Shown piece after piece: positions 1 through 11,500 of a stretch of DNA of 64,000 bases. Location: positions 1 through 64,000 of the forward strand of contig JAGQDJ010000120.1 in the NCBI GenBank assembly GCA_022885665.1. The letters run 5' to 3'. The translations under genes were made by a program, and so were the position numbers. Numbering within the stretch: the stretch's first letter is position 1; each line of letters begins with the position of its first letter. This DNA is from Triops longicaudatus. Lineage: Eukaryota > Arthropoda > Branchiopoda > Notostraca > Triopsidae. The notes under the pieces are model-generated. The model was not told where the DNA came from. It ran no database searches and was given only the letters and a program-made list of their open reading frames with translations.

Positions 1-11
1 AGATATTCCTA

Positions 12-302
12 TTGAAGAGGACCAGTACTGTAACAAACGTTCATCAGTTAGTGCAAGAACTGTACTCTTACCGAGAGGCATTTCCATCTGTGTATGACAC
101 TTCCGCACTAACACTTGGTGCTTCAACTGCCACATGTGAGGCGAGTTTCAGTACTTTATCTCGTGTTCTAACTCCCTTTCGTACATCTATGACCCATACT
201 CGTAAAGCCAACCTTGTATTGCTCTCGTTTGAAAGTGACATCACTAATAACATGAAATCTGATGACTTTCTTCGAAGGTTTAATGAAATGAAAAATCGTT
301 GA
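12..302 (+). pseudogene. hAT-family transposase C-terminal fragment
   Basis: The open frame runs in from the left edge and ends at TGA 300-302. It carries the hAT C-terminal dimerisation pattern, visible as a CEASFSTLSRV block followed by a region about Lys and Arg contacts (MTHTRKANLVLLSF). Known for the family: this segment dimerises the transposase of zinc-finger MYM/52-kDa-repressor-like hAT elements. Only about 95 residues are present. The catalytic part must lie to the left or be lost, so intactness cannot be judged. It could also be a domesticated hAT gene, but the surrounding transposon debris favours a relic. Confidence 0.75.
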
Positions 303-640
303 CTGCAGTTATTTTGAGTCACGTTAATATCTTACGCATACAATTTCTCACTTCTGTATGTAATTGTTGTGTTATTTCTATACTACTGCATTCTTCCTTT
401 GTTATAGCAAATCTGTCTGTCTGTACTCTCTATGTTCAATTGTCCATCGTGCAAACATAATAATTGGTTTTTGTCTTTGTTTCGGAAAAATGTGCGAAAA
501 TCATTCCATATAGGCAATAATGCCGCAAAATAATGTCGAGACAAAAGGTCTATTTTGTTTTTCTTGATCATTCGAAGTTTGAACATTTCAAAAAGTATTC
601 ATTTATTACACGAGAATTACTGGCCCCCTTAATAAGAGTC
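303..640. other. Noncoding spacer after the hAT fragment
   Basis: AT-rich sequence with no supported gene. It may be the 3' untranslated end of the hAT element. No matching terminal repeat could be paired because the left end is outside the window. Confidence 0.4.
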
Positions 641-705
641 TGGGCCCCCTTTCAAAAGGTGTCACGGTAGGGGGCTGGTCGGACGTCGAGTCCATTGCCA
701 CAGCC

Positions 706-1146
706 ATGGCAGAGAAATTCGGAGAGATGCTGTCGAAGCAACTGGCAGACGTCCTGGTAAGAGAGCCGAGTAGTCGTACACCACCCACACGAGGTAAGGT
801 TGTCCACCCTTCCAATTACTCCCGTGCGCATGAGAGAAAACCCCTCTGTTTTGCATGTGGTAAGATGGGGCACATAGCCCGTATGTGCCCAAATGGGCGA
901 ACGAACGGACGAACAGTCCTGGACACCACCATAGACGGGGTTAATTCATTAAGGCGCCTAGGAGAAAGCGAGGGACCAAGAGGGCTTAGCTCGCGGGGAA
1001 ACGCTAGAGAAGACAGAAGAGTACAGTTCCCTCCCGAGGGGGGACGGGACATTCGCGAAATTGACAAAGAACCAGCGGGTATGGGAAAAGCAACGGCTTG
1101 TGGGCCGTTACCATCCCCGTACTTTGGTATGGTTGCCCCAACCTAG
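706..1146 (+). pseudogene. Retrotransposon Gag (nucleocapsid) fragment with one CCHC knuckle
   Basis: The frame contains a CX2CX4HX4C zinc knuckle (CFACGKMGHIARMC, codons beginning near position 850). It sits between a basic, Pro/Ser-rich stretch and a charged Arg/Glu-rich tail. This is the typical nucleocapsid end of Gag in Ty3/gypsy-like elements. No matrix or capsid part precedes it, and no polymerase follows in frame. The LTR-like piece at 1158 and a different Gag segment follow at once, so this fragment probably belongs to another, older insertion. Confidence 0.65.
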
Positions 1147-1157
1147 TGCCTACAGAA

Positions 1158-1211
1158 GTGATAGGTTTTCATAATTCTTGACTGTATACAAGGTTAAGGT
1201 CAGTGACAAGT
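1158..1211 (+). repeat. Truncated LTR fragment (5')
   Basis: About 54 bp starting TGATAGGTTTTCATAATTCT match the first 54 bp of the LTR at 3853 with only two or three differences. The match stops at the sequence GACAAGTT, and Gag-like coding sequence follows directly. A normal element would have the rest of the LTR, a primer-binding site and the Gag start here. A deletion has therefore joined the LTR start to internal Gag sequence. Confidence 0.75.
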
Positions 1212-1773
1212 TAGTAGCAGCACTGCAAGAAGTTTTTCAACCAGCAGAGTCCAGAAGACTGCATCTAACGGAATTTTATAATCGAAAGCTGTCGAAAACG
1301 GAATCAGATCATACTTATGGTAGCGACTTGAAGCGTCTCTTCAAAGCAGCCAATCCGGAGATTACAGACGACGCTACAGTGGAGCGGTTTGTAATGGAGC
1401 AGTTCGTTAGAGGCTTGTCAACTGGCAGACCCTTTTCTACGATGCCCAAATCAAGACGTTACCTGGTCTCGTAGAAAAGCTAAACGTCATGCGAATGTCC
1501 CGAGAAGTCGTTCGGCAGTCGGTGCAGCCAAAACCTATTCCGAGTCGACAAATTCAGGTTAGTGGTAAAGAATCCAATAGGTAGTCCAGCAAGATGCAAC
1601 CCGAGTTCCACAGTAGTACCCAAAGAGGTAAATGTTTTGGGTGTAAGAAGACGGGTCACCTTAGAAAGGATTGCACTTTGGTCTGTGGTAATTGCACGTT
1701 AAAGGGGCATATTTCGTCGGAATGTCGAACAAAATGCCGAAATTGTCAGAAGATAGGACATATAAGCAACTGA
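1178..1773 (+). pseudogene. Degenerate Gag: capsid-like segment plus three zinc knuckles
   Basis: The first frame (1178-1474) is a Gag capsid-like segment with a FYNRKLSKTESDHTYGSDLKRL block. A second frame (about 1633-1773) holds three consecutive cysteine knuckles: CFGCKKTGHLRKDC, then CGNCTLKGHISSEC, then CRNCQKIGHIS. The third is cut by TGA. The two blocks are in different frames, so the gene is frameshifted. A short direct duplication (ATATAGGACATATAAGC) follows the last knuckle. Triple-knuckle Gag proteins occur in several invertebrate Ty3/gypsy lineages. Confidence 0.75.
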
Positions 1774-1860
1774 TAATATAGGACATATAAGCTAGCTACT
1801 GATTGTTCAGAAAGACTTTCACAGTCAGTAGCTAGGCGAGTTGTTGTTGAGTCTTGCCCT

Positions 1861-2202
1861 GTGTTAAAAGTTTTGGTCAATGGATTTACTTGTTCTGCGA
1901 TAAGTGATACGGGTAGTCATTGTTCTTTAGTTAGTACTATGGTTGCAGATAGGTTACCCGAGTTACAAGTCGAACCTACTAGTCGTAGGGTAGCTACTGC
2001 GAATCGAGGCCTAGAGCTAAGTACGGTAGGCGAAGCTAGGATTGAACTTGCATGGGAAAAAGCGAATAGAATTGTGTCAGATGTTTTAGTGGTTGATTGT
2101 ACAGACGAAGTAATCTTAGGAATGGACTTTCTTAAACAGTGTTCGTCAGTTTTAGATTTCGGCAAAAGCACGCTAAAGTTAAATGGTATGCTTGTACTGT
2201 AA
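1861..2202 (+). pseudogene. Retropepsin-like aspartic protease segment
   Basis: The 113-residue frame contains SDTGSHCSLV, the DTG/S active-site motif of retroviral-type aspartic proteases. Further on ILGMDFL is the conserved ILG(M)DFL strand. Both hallmarks are intact. The frame stops at 2202, and reverse transcriptase, which should follow, is absent. This marks an internal deletion. Confidence 0.8.
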
Positions 2203-2690
2203 GTTCAGTGGAATTGTAAAAGTTAAACACCGTGCTGGCAAAGATATTCCACATGCTGATGCATTGTCTAGCCAATGTCGCGTAGCTGTTGTAACTGAGA
2301 ATAGCGTTGAAAAAGATTTCGCGTGGCTTGTGCGTTATTTGCAAAAGGCGAAGAGAGAAACCATGACAGTTCCCGAAAGCTTAGATAAGGAGATTGAATT
2401 TTACTCAAATAACACTGCAAAGTATTTTGTTAAAGATTCGAAAGTATATCGTATCAATGGTGCACATGCGAAGAAACCCAAGAAGTTGTTCCTCCCAATT
2501 TACGATCATAGCTATTGAAGTTTGCTCACGATGTTCCTGCTGTAGGACATCTTGGAGTCAAAAAGACACTAGCTCGTTTTACCCCAATATTTTTGGCACA
2601 ATATAAGAAAGAATGTTACGAATTATTGTCAAAGTTGTCAAAAATGTTTAGAGACGAAGAGTGATACTAGACCATTCCGAGAAGCCTTGA
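2183..2690 (+). pseudogene. RNase H tail and frameshifted integrase zinc-binding region
   Basis: The stretch begins with VKVKHRAGKDIPHADALS, the conserved C-terminal end of Ty3/gypsy RNase H. It continues through a linker into a frameshifted HHCC-like region (AHD...GHLGVKKTLARF, then paired cysteines in another frame). The reverse transcriptase and most of RNase H expected between protease and this point are missing, a loss of well over 1 kb. Confidence 0.7.
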
Positions 2691-3772
2691 AAGGAATTTC
2701 TGTAATTGGTGAACCCTTCAGTCAAATTTCGATGTACATTTTGTCATTAGGAAGGTCACAAGCAGGGAATCGTTATTCCCTTGCAATTTCTGATTTATTT
2801 TCCAAACAGGTTGCAGTGTATGCAATTCCTGATCAAACTGCTGAGACTGTTAGTCGATGTCTCTTGGAGTACGTAAGTCGATTTGGAATTCCCAAAACCC
2901 TGTTAACAGATCAAGGAACAAATTTCGAATCTAAAGTTGTACAAATTCTGTGTAAAAAGTTAGGTATTACGAAATTGCGAACAACTCCCTATCATCCAGC
3001 TTGTAACGGTCAGACCGAGCGATTCAATCGTACCTTGTGTCAAATGTTAACACAGTATGTGACGATCGATAAAAAAGACTGGGATGAGTGGTTACCAGCC
3101 GTTTTGTTCGCTTACCGCACCGCCGTCCATTCCACAACGGGATTGGCACCAGCAGAACTTGTTTTTGGCAGAAATTTGCGAGCACCAATTGTCAGCGAGT
3201 TGGAGGACGAAGCAGAGTTGGTGAACACTGAAGTGCAGCTTTCGTTTGGAGTGTTTTTAAGTCGTTTACAGAGAGCACAAGAGCATTTACGAAAAACAGC
3301 CCTAGACGCAATTAGCCAACAAAGCCAATCAACACGCGCCCGTATTACCGAGCAAGGTAACTTGCACATTGGAGATCAAGTCTTTCTTAAGGTTCATCAA
3401 TTGAAAAGAGACTTAACACTTAAACTGGCAAAGCGTGCTCAAGGTCCTTTTCGAATCGTTAAAATCATGCGGCCTGATTACGTAATGCAGCGTGGTCGAG
3501 TGAAGAAGCTGGTCCATGGCTCAAATTTAAGAAAAACGTGTGACGGTGTGCGTCCAATCTCCCCTGCTGAAGAAGAAGCTGAAGATGATTTGGAAACATT
3601 TACCAGGCTAGATGAAGAAGACGGAGACGAAGTGGAAAATAACACCAGGTCTGATGAAGAGGACGACAAGGATGATGGAGATGCTGTGGGTGAGCTGTCA
3701 ATGGAAAATCGGAGTTCCAGAGGCCGTGTACGAAAAAGAAATGTGCGCTTAGTTAATTATGTGTTAGGCTAA
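2687..3772 (+). pseudogene. Ty3/gypsy-like integrase core and C-terminus
   Basis: The 361-residue frame contains the integrase core blocks TDQGTNFES (second catalytic Asp), YHPACNGQTERFNRTL (catalytic Glu) and HSTTGLAPAELVFGR. It then has the GPFRIVKI chromodomain-proximal block and an acidic Asp/Glu-rich tail ending at TAA 3770-3772. The position where the first catalytic Asp should fall reads SMYILSLGRSQAGN, with Tyr where Asp is normal. The enzyme is probably inactive even though the frame is long. Confidence 0.85.
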
Positions 3773-3852
3773 TAGTGTTGGGCCAGTATTCCCTTTTGTT
3801 TCATATATTTCAAATTGCAAGTCAAACGATATTTGATTATAGTGGTGGAGAA

Positions 3853-4180
3853 TGATAGGTTTTCATAATTCTTGACTGTATGCAAGGTTAAGGTCAGGGA
3901 CAAGTTGATAGGTTTCCGTCATTATGATGGCAAGAAAAGAATGCAAGGTTAAGGTTAGGGACAAGTATTTCAAGGTCAAGGGCAAGATTTAGTATAAGAA
4001 GCGAAAGTATCGCGAAGGGTTAATCAGTTGGTTAGTTGTTTTCAGCTTGATCACGAGGCTAATAAGTCGATTACTGTAGTGGACAGTAAAGACTACCGGT
4101 GTTTCGTTTGTTTTGCGTCCTGTGTTCATTTGTGTGTGTATGTGTCTTCATTACTCAATAAATCATTACGCCACCAACAA
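3853..4180 (+). repeat. 3' LTR
   Basis: It begins TGATAGG after a purine-rich tract and repeats the 54 bp seen at 1158. Inside are two diverged copies of a roughly 55-bp unit (TGATAGGTTT...GCAAGGTTAAGG...GGGACAAG at 3853 and 3905). TAGTATAAGAAG near 3990 could be a TATA-like box, and CAATAAA near 4156 a polyadenylation signal. The right end is placed near ACGCCACCAACA by inference. Confidence 0.65.
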
Positions 4181-4188
4181 AAATAAAG

Positions 4189-4392
4189 TTGAACTTAACA
4201 GAAGGCACGGAGCAGAGTTTGTCGCCTACCGAAGGCGAAGAGGAGAGTTTATCGCCTACAGAAGGCGAGGAAGAGAGTTTACCACCTACGGAAGGCGAAG
4301 AATTGAGTTTACCAGACCCGCCCAGAGAGGCCGTTCTGGACAACCATTGGGGCTGTTTGGACAACAGCCCCAATGGGTGTTCAGGGGTATGA
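4189..4392 (+). repeat. 30-bp tandem repeat encoding a 10-residue Ser/Thr-Glu motif
   Basis: GAAGGC recurs at 4201, 4231, 4261 and 4291, and GAGTTT at 4215, 4245, 4275 and 4305, giving an exact 30-bp period over four units. In the + frame each unit reads like SLSPTEGEEE. The frame continues to a stop at 4392. Third-position differences between copies mostly preserve the peptide, so it may once have been coding. No protein family is recognised, and there is no clear start or partner exon. Confidence 0.6.
4344..4376. repeat. Perfect 14-bp inverted repeat (hairpin)
   Basis: Arms CCATTGGGGCTGTT and AACAGCCCCAATGG pair without mismatch around a 5-base loop (TGGAC). It lies just after the 30-bp tandem repeats. 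Its role is unknown. Confidence 0.8.
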
Positions 4393-4489
4393 TCTTAGGG
4401 ATGGGCAGTGCCGACAGCGCCGACAGCTTGAGTGCGTCACACAACAACTATTTTTGGTACAGTAAACCTCAAATATGTCAACCCGTATG

Positions 4490-7400
4490 AGCTAAATGTC
4501 GTTGAATGAACAAGATTTTGATTCTATAAGTAACGGTGTTCCGGTCGTTTTTTTTAACTCGATATAGAAAAAAGAAAATAAAAATCTTTCAAACCGCCGT
4601 AGACGTGGCATATTATCGATTACATATTGTGATTCTTTTTAATACAATAAAATGTTTGAACGAAAAAAATAGGCATTTACTGACAATGTATAAGCCTGAT
4701 ATTTAGTTTTACTGGATCGTAGATCATCCTCGATATTTTGACAATGCACCTCGATCCAATCAAATAAGCAAGCTTTTTTGTTAATCTAAGTTGAAAACGA
4801 TCCTAGCTGTGATGGCATCTTTCGTTTAATATTTATAAAATATAATATAAGTTTCCTACATAAATAAATATGTTAATTTTAAGTATTAATCAATTGGTAT
4901 ATTTGACTACGATAGTATTTCATTGTTTTAGACAAGCAGATACTTTCTGCTCAAAGCTGACGGCATCGGAGTTTCGCCAGGAAAATTTGATCTGAGTTAG
5001 GCAAAACGTCTGTTACTTTATTGCCAACTGATCATGTGAGATTCTTTTTCGAAGCTCCGAAATACATAATACAGACTAACGTTTCATCTTAGGCACATTA
5101 CGATCCGTTCCTTCAACAAAAGAAAACGAAAGAAAAACTTCTCTAGTTGCTAACTGGAGCTCGAGTCATTCGTTAGAGGAGGGTAGGGACAATAGTAACA
5201 TTTCGCGTTGTCCCTTTCTTCTCGTAGCACGAACTTTACTCTGAATGTACTTACAGTCATAAGCAATATATTTAAAAATTTTAGCTTCATCTCCGGCAAT
5301 AAATAGCATACGATAAGAAAAGTTGCATAAAAAACAAAAGACAAACACAGTTATTTAGGTGCCATTTTCAAACGCAGCGTTACCCTGGCAACGGCCTAAA
5401 GCTAATCAGTTTGTTGTTTTTATAGATTATAGTTTTTTTCTGGAATCATTTACAGCTGCTTCACGTACTCAAGTTAAGACAACCATTTTCCTTCGGTCTG
5501 TGGTGGATTTCCTCACAGCCGACAGTTCTGAATTCCAAAGCAAGCTACGTCGATACAAAAATTACTTAAACCACTCTTCCTCTCAGGCTAGTTCTCACTG
5601 ACCAACTTCTTTGTCTTTCGTTGACTAACTGCCGGAATTGCCTCTTTCCTTGATCTTTTATCACCCTTCATTAGCCTTGACCTGTCGCTTTCCCCGCAAT
5701 CACCTTACATTACCTCATCGAGTCCCCAAAGAGGACGCTTCGAGGAAAGCAGCCAAGGAGCGTGGGGAGTAACAAGGCTCAAGCCGGATACGGAACGCCA
5801 CAATAGTGAACTGGTGAAAAAGTACCACCCATTTCTATAAAAAGGGTAGGAAAAAGACATTATTGAACATCTCGATTAATTCTCGATCATTTCACGTGCA
5901 ACTTTGTATAATGCTACTTAATGGTGTGTGACGTAAGTTTGACTTTTTTAACAACCGCAAGAAACCTCTCGTTCGAAAGGTATTGCTTTTGTTGCTAGAA
6001 TTTTTATCCCGTAAAATGCTCGTGTTGAGTAACCCAATCCTCCGAGGCACATTTAGCCTACCTTTGGGTTGAGTGCCTCTGGACTACAGAATTCACCATC
6101 TGCAAAACAAATTGCAACAAGTGGCTATTATTCTGCGCATTGTGTAGAACACCAATATTTATTCCGATTCTAATCGAGCGTAACTTCCGTTGCTTATACC
6201 ATAGACAATTGCTTCATCTGTAATCCCATGCCTCAGTTTGCTTTCCGGAATGTGTAAACGACAAGGTCGGATAATCAGTTCGAAAACTAACAGCTCACTT
6301 CTGAGACAGATAAAAAAAATCAGTCCAGCATAATAAAATTTTGAAACGTTTCGTAGTTCAGGCACGTCCAAGATTCATGGAAGGAGGTTTACTCATTGGA
6401 CTGAGCGTTTAACCACTTTCAGCACTTGACACGTAGTTGGAATCCTAGTATACGGAAGACTGTAAGTATAAACTTATAAATAAACAAAAAGATCTACAGA
6501 AACTAAAAAGGGATAATTCATTGATGGTGCAAACTTTAGTTAATTTTATTTTGTGGAGACCCTACAAAGTACTCAAACCTTTAATATAAGGGCTATAAAT
6601 TTGTCTGCCCTATATACAGAAACCCCATAGACACCCCCGTACCCATAGGGGTGTTACAAATGTTTAACATCCCCCCCATGAAATGTTAATTTTATATGCT
6701 AAGAATAGACGACTACAAAGTGTCCAAAAAATTGCATACGGGAAAACACCCCCCAAACTCAACCACGCGAACCAAAATCCTGAGTACGGCCCTGGCCATA
6801 GACTACAGAATACCTCCAAAAATCTTTCGCATATATCAGAGCACTTACAAAATTATCGTGACAAACTCTAATGTGGCGCCAATAATGCACTAACTTTGTG
6901 CATTACTGAAATTTACCCGAGTGTTATCTAAGGAAACAATGGATTATTGGATCCTTAAAATGTAGAAAAGATACCAAGTTCAGTCATAAAAAATAAGCTG
7001 GGGGCTATCAATCGTGTTGATCCCTGGATTAATGATCCGTGGCTGGAGTCCGAATTCGCCGTATACCTTACATTTGCGGTTTCTAATACGAACCAACTAC
7101 GCGAACTGTTGGCTTACCATGGCTCGGTCGGGACAGGCACCAACGTCAGTCAAGCGGAATTTATAAAGTTTGGCCAAGTTAGATGTCACGCGACGTGTAC
7201 TACACCATGCCTATCATACCCAATCGATCATAGATCTTAGTCAGTTGTTTCACGCAAACCTTCAAGAAAAGCAACTTTACACCGCTTATGTGGCTTGTGG
7301 CGTAAATTTACTTTGATATATCACGACGTTTTTCGAGAAAATATTGACAGATGTCATAATCCCGCTCGTACGTAATCAGTCAACATCTAAAATTCCAGAA

Positions 7401-7540
7401 GTGATTTGACACTGTGTACATCTTTCTCACAGTACCCCCACGCTTAATTTGTGTCCTATCATTGTGAGAACAAACCGACAAAAATCTGATTTTTGTGAAC
7501 TGTCATTCTAAGCGACGCGAAAACTTCGTGCACCCCTTGG
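4490..7540. other. Intergenic region, no gene supported
   Basis: AT-rich sequence with only short, unconvincing frames. A short stem (ACACCCC/GGGGTGT) lies near 6630-6655. The final few hundred bases should hold the promoter of the gene starting at 7546, but I see no reliable element. Confidence 0.5.
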
Positions 7541-7545
7541 AGTAC

Positions 7546-8367
7546 ATGATGTCTGTGTTGTTCCTAGTTTTATTCGCCAGTGTCGTGCTCAATGTCACCT
7601 CACAGCTTAACTACAAAAGACCCACCAGTGCGCACGACTTGGAACTTTACCAGAATAGCATTATTCGCGACAGCGAAAGATTGCAGAATCACAGGTTTGA
7701 CGTGCAACCACTGTCAGCGCTTACTAAACAGTACTCGTTTTCTCCCAAGAGAGGTGCAGATTCAGTTCTTGAGTATAAAACCCCTGTTTCTTCCGCATAT
7801 GGTCCGGTTACTCAAAGCTCGAAAAGACCCAATCACAACTACGCATCTTACAAAGAATTCGACAAACCAGAGAGTTTTAAGTACCCTGTGAAAGACTATG
7901 CATTGTATAATAGCAGCACGAAAGTTCCAGAAGCAACAATTAAACCCACAGCAACAACGACACAAGAAAATTGCGATTTGACCGAAAAAGACGACGATAC
8001 AAGTTTTGCAACTTCTGGTAAAGGTTACGGTAACTCCAAAGCGCTTGATAAATCTTCCTACGGCTACAACTCATACGGCTACGGAAATTCTGTGTCATCC
8101 CACACCTACCATCATCATGTGAAGCCGTTCCTGGATTTCAGCCCTCTGTTCTTGGCTTTAGTTCCCATTTGTTTAACTATTGGTGCCGCGGCTGCATTTG
8201 CACTCGCTTCGGTTATCTCCAATAACAATATTAATAATAATAACAATAACTTACAGCAACAAACGCAACAAGGTCAGCAACAACAACAACAATTAGCTTT
8301 TACTTATCCATATTTCATTCTGTACAACACAACCTTGCAAGGAATCTCAATCACCGGAAAGAAGTAA
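7546..8367 (+). CDS. Secreted or single-pass membrane protein, unknown family
   Basis: Single-exon gene of 273 residues. The ATG at 7546 is chosen because it opens directly into a classic signal peptide (MMSVLFLVLFASVVLNVTSQ). The longer upstream frame would need a GTG start. The mature part has a Lys/Tyr/Ser-rich region, a Gly-Tyr-Asn stretch (SYGYNSYGYGNS), a HHHV motif, and then a long hydrophobic segment rich in Leu and Ala (about residues 200-225) that could span the membrane. An Asn- then Gln-rich low-complexity tract precedes the C-terminus. The TAA stop is followed by AATAAA at 8496. The composition resembles arthropod cuticle- or matrix-associated proteins, but I do not recognise a domain. 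The reading is that it is real; its function is open. Confidence 0.75.
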   Translation: MMSVLFLVLFASVVLNVTSQLNYKRPTSAHDLELYQNSIIRDSERLQNHRFDVQPLSALTKQYSFSPKRGADSVLEYKTPVSSAYGPVTQSSKRPNHNYASYKEFDKPESFKYPVKDYALYNSSTKVPEATIKPTATTTQENCDLTEKDDDTSFATSGKGYGNSKALDKSSYGYNSYGYGNSVSSHTYHHHVKPFLDFSPLFLALVPICLTIGAAAAFALASVISNNNINNNNNNLQQQTQQGQQQQQQLAFTYPYFILYNTTLQGISITGKK

Positions 8368-8495
8368 GACAAGCATACACAACAATGAACGTGTCGGAAA
8401 TCGTACAGGAATCCATGTTAACTTTGTGTTCACTTCAATCTGTCAGAAAATTTGTTCTTCAGTCATGTAGGAAATGGTTTGTAACACTGCAATAC

Positions 8496-8501
8496 AATAA
8501 A
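8496..8501 (+). terminator. Polyadenylation signal AATAAA
   Basis: Canonical hexamer 129 bases after the stop of the 7546-8367 gene, on the same strand. Confidence 0.6.
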
Positions 8502-8570
8502 AACTTTTAGTAACACACGCGAATGTAAATTTCTGCGCCTAATCGAAAAACGCTGAGATATGGCACAACA

Positions 8571-11500
8571 CTATGAACAACACTTCGCGCGGCACTTCCG
8601 GAACAACCCTGCCATAATGGCAAATATAACCTCCAGGATCTCAAAGAAAGTAAGTACGGATGCACCCAGGAAAAGGCCGAGTGATCCACCGAAATCGCAA
8701 AGGAGAGCGATAAAACTGTAGGCGTGTTCCTCTTCGACCTCATCTAAAGTCCAATCCTGATAACCGAAAAAATTAATTAGCAACTGACTTTAAAAATAAC
8801 GAAAAACAAAAGATATTTAAAATATACAAAGTGAAATAGACAATAGAAAATAGACTAAAGGTGCAAACCTACGTTGGAGAAAAATGAAAAAAAATAGAAA
8901 ACGTACATAAATAAAGACGTACAATCTGAAAAAAAATTAGTTTATCACAATTTACCTGATAATACACTCGCAATCTACTGCTTCCACTACTGGGCGTGGT
9001 TTCCATATGTGGCACAAACAAGTCTTCGTTGCATTGTCTGGAACAGTTGCAATGGCTACTTGTCCATTGGCCGTAAAACAAGGCGTCGCTAGCCACTTTC
9101 GATGCGAATCGGTATTCCACCGGTGTCGAACACAAACCTGGCTTTAATGCTAAAATCCATTCGTTAGTATGGCAATGAAGCACTGTAACGATAACTGCAT
9201 TGCTGTCACTGAAAAAAAATCGACCGAAACGAGCGGCTTTATCCTAAGTGGACGGATTTTCTTAACAATAATTGCTCTCTTTGTATGAATTTGCCAAGTG
9301 GGTAGCAATGGATTCGTTCCTATTATACACATACTTCCGAGCAACAATGAATACGCAAACTTTGCAAGACTAAATACTTTAGACACGAAAGTCCCTGCAC
9401 GTAAAATCTCGCTATAAAAAACCTGCGTAGAAAGAGAAAAATACAATCGCTTCAGTTTATTAGCTCCAAATTAATTATTTGCGAAATCCGTCCAGTCTAA
9501 TGCTCGTTAATTCCAAGTTCCTTATATCCGAACATCATATGGAAAAAACTCGTTACAATGGACACCAAAGGAATCAGAGAATTGTCTGTTCTAGCCGACT
9601 GTCCGTAATAGCCAATGTTGGGTTAAATGTCTTTCGTTCCGCGGGGACATGTGAACTTTGTATTATATATATAAGAGCCGTTCGTCGGTTACAAACGGTG
9701 TTCGTTATGGCGAAGGTTTTTTATGAGAAGTTCGTTACATCCGACCTTCGTCATATTTGATGTTTTTCCTGCACATTTACGTAGCAAAGGATCGTCCACA
9801 ATATCAAACCGTTCGTTATAAAAGAGTTTGTTGCAAGTAGATTATTTGCCATCAGAGTAGTGCCGTTCGCTTGGGTTTCTTTTTTCGATATGCTCTGAAA
9901 TAAAGAGTGTTGCATCTTACTTTTGGTATCTTCAAACACCATATAAGGCAAATAGCACGTTGAATTCTTCACTACAGCTTCGGCAAAGCATTTGGCATAA
10001 CACCGGGTTTCGCTGTAATCTGGGTCGCTATTACAGGGTCGTGAATTGGTGCTCAATGTTTTGAACTACGAAATTATTCCGTTATTAATGCGTGATTAAA
10101 GCCACGAATTGAGACATCAAGAAGTCTTATTACCGAACGAACATAAAGTCGAACATCCTTATTGGTTCCAGCCAAAATCGAAGTACCATGGGTACGGACG
10201 GTAAGCATGGGGACATCAATGCGGTCGTGCACCAAAAACCGCCAGCCATCTTCGTGCTTCGGGTCCATGTCTACTGTTGGTTTCTTGAGCTTTAAGTACA
10301 AGTTGTTGAAAAGACCCGTCGAGGTTACGTATTCTTTATCTAGAAACGAACAACACAATCATTTCAATCGTTATTCCAAGGTTATAGACTTCGAATCTAC
10401 ACAAATTTCCATATTCGGCAAAATACAATTAAAAAAACTAAAAAAGAAAAAGAAAATAACTTAATAAGCTAGAATCTCGTTATAAAAAACTTCTTGGACC
10501 AGAAAAATCTGCTCGGTATATAGGAAGTTCGTTGTATCAGACATTTTTTCATTATATTTACATATGTCGGGTGCTTACGGGAGGTTTGCTACAGCCGGTA
10601 ATACTTTACATAACGCTCCTTATAACGACACTTTTTTTTTTTTGGGGGGGGGGGGTGATTCTGCTCTTCGTGCGATTTTTTAATGACTTACTCGGGATAA
10701 AACTTGCGCACACTCCTTCATAAGTATGTACTTTCCGCCACTGGCCCGCCTTTTGGCATGTGATATTCCTTCCAAACCAACACTGAAAACAAAAGCTCTT
10801 TATAAATCACAGACAATTAAAGACAAGTCACGTTACTTCAGTCATTTGCTTCTGAATGTCCAAATTGACAAACTCCCACAGCTGCTTAGTGTCTGTGGTA
10901 TTAGTGATGAAGTCCGAATAATTTCTCCTATCCATATGGGTGCTGTTTGCTGTTGCACTGTCTGGATGGGTTGCCTTCAAAACACTCAAGGCAGTAACGT
11001 TCAAGTAATATCTATTGCAGATCGTAACGACAGGATACTTGAGGGATTCGTTACGAGCAATGCGTAAGGTGACTGTCACTGGGGTGGACAAATAATACAC
11101 AACACGATCATGGACCTGTTATCCAATGAAAAATTGAAATTCTTTACTGTAGACTAATCGACCTAACAAATAAAAAGGAAAAATTAAATTCGAAAATAAA
11201 ACTAAAAAATACGGAAAAATTAAATTCGAAAATAAAACTAAAAAATACGGAAAAATTAAATTCAAAAATAAGATCAACAAGATTAAAGGGAAAATAAATT
11301 AGACAATACAATATAACAACAAAAGGAAAAATGAAACGAAAAATTAAGTCCCAAAAGTTTTTAAGCGTGCAAAAGAATTTTAACTGATCTTCACTATACT
11401 TGTATGAAGGCGATGCAAGCACATACGACAAGGACGGCTAACCAAACGACTTTCCTTCCTGTGTGCGCTTTATCTTCTACGACGTTTTTTACTCCTGGAA

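Larger units (their letters stand above)
1158..4180 (+). mobile_element. Rearranged Ty3/gypsy-like LTR retrotransposon
   Basis: The order is a truncated LTR start, Gag pieces, protease, RNase H end, integrase, then a fuller LTR. This matches Ty3/gypsy organisation (protease, RT, RNase H, integrase). Reverse transcriptase is deleted, Gag is frameshifted and the 5' LTR is reduced to 54 bp. The purine-rich stretch GTGGTGGAGAA just before TG 3853 could be the polypurine tract. The element is non-autonomous. The right boundary is approximate because the 5' LTR end is missing. Confidence 0.8.

Noticed and set aside
9479..9760. Plus-strand frame antisense to DEG/ENaC gene 1 intron
   Set aside because: It lies in repeat-derived intron sequence and has no protein-like features.
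10632..10655. T12-G12 homopolymer junction in a DEG/ENaC intron
   Set aside because: Likely sequencing or assembly noise within a decayed repeat; homopolymer lengths are uncertain here.
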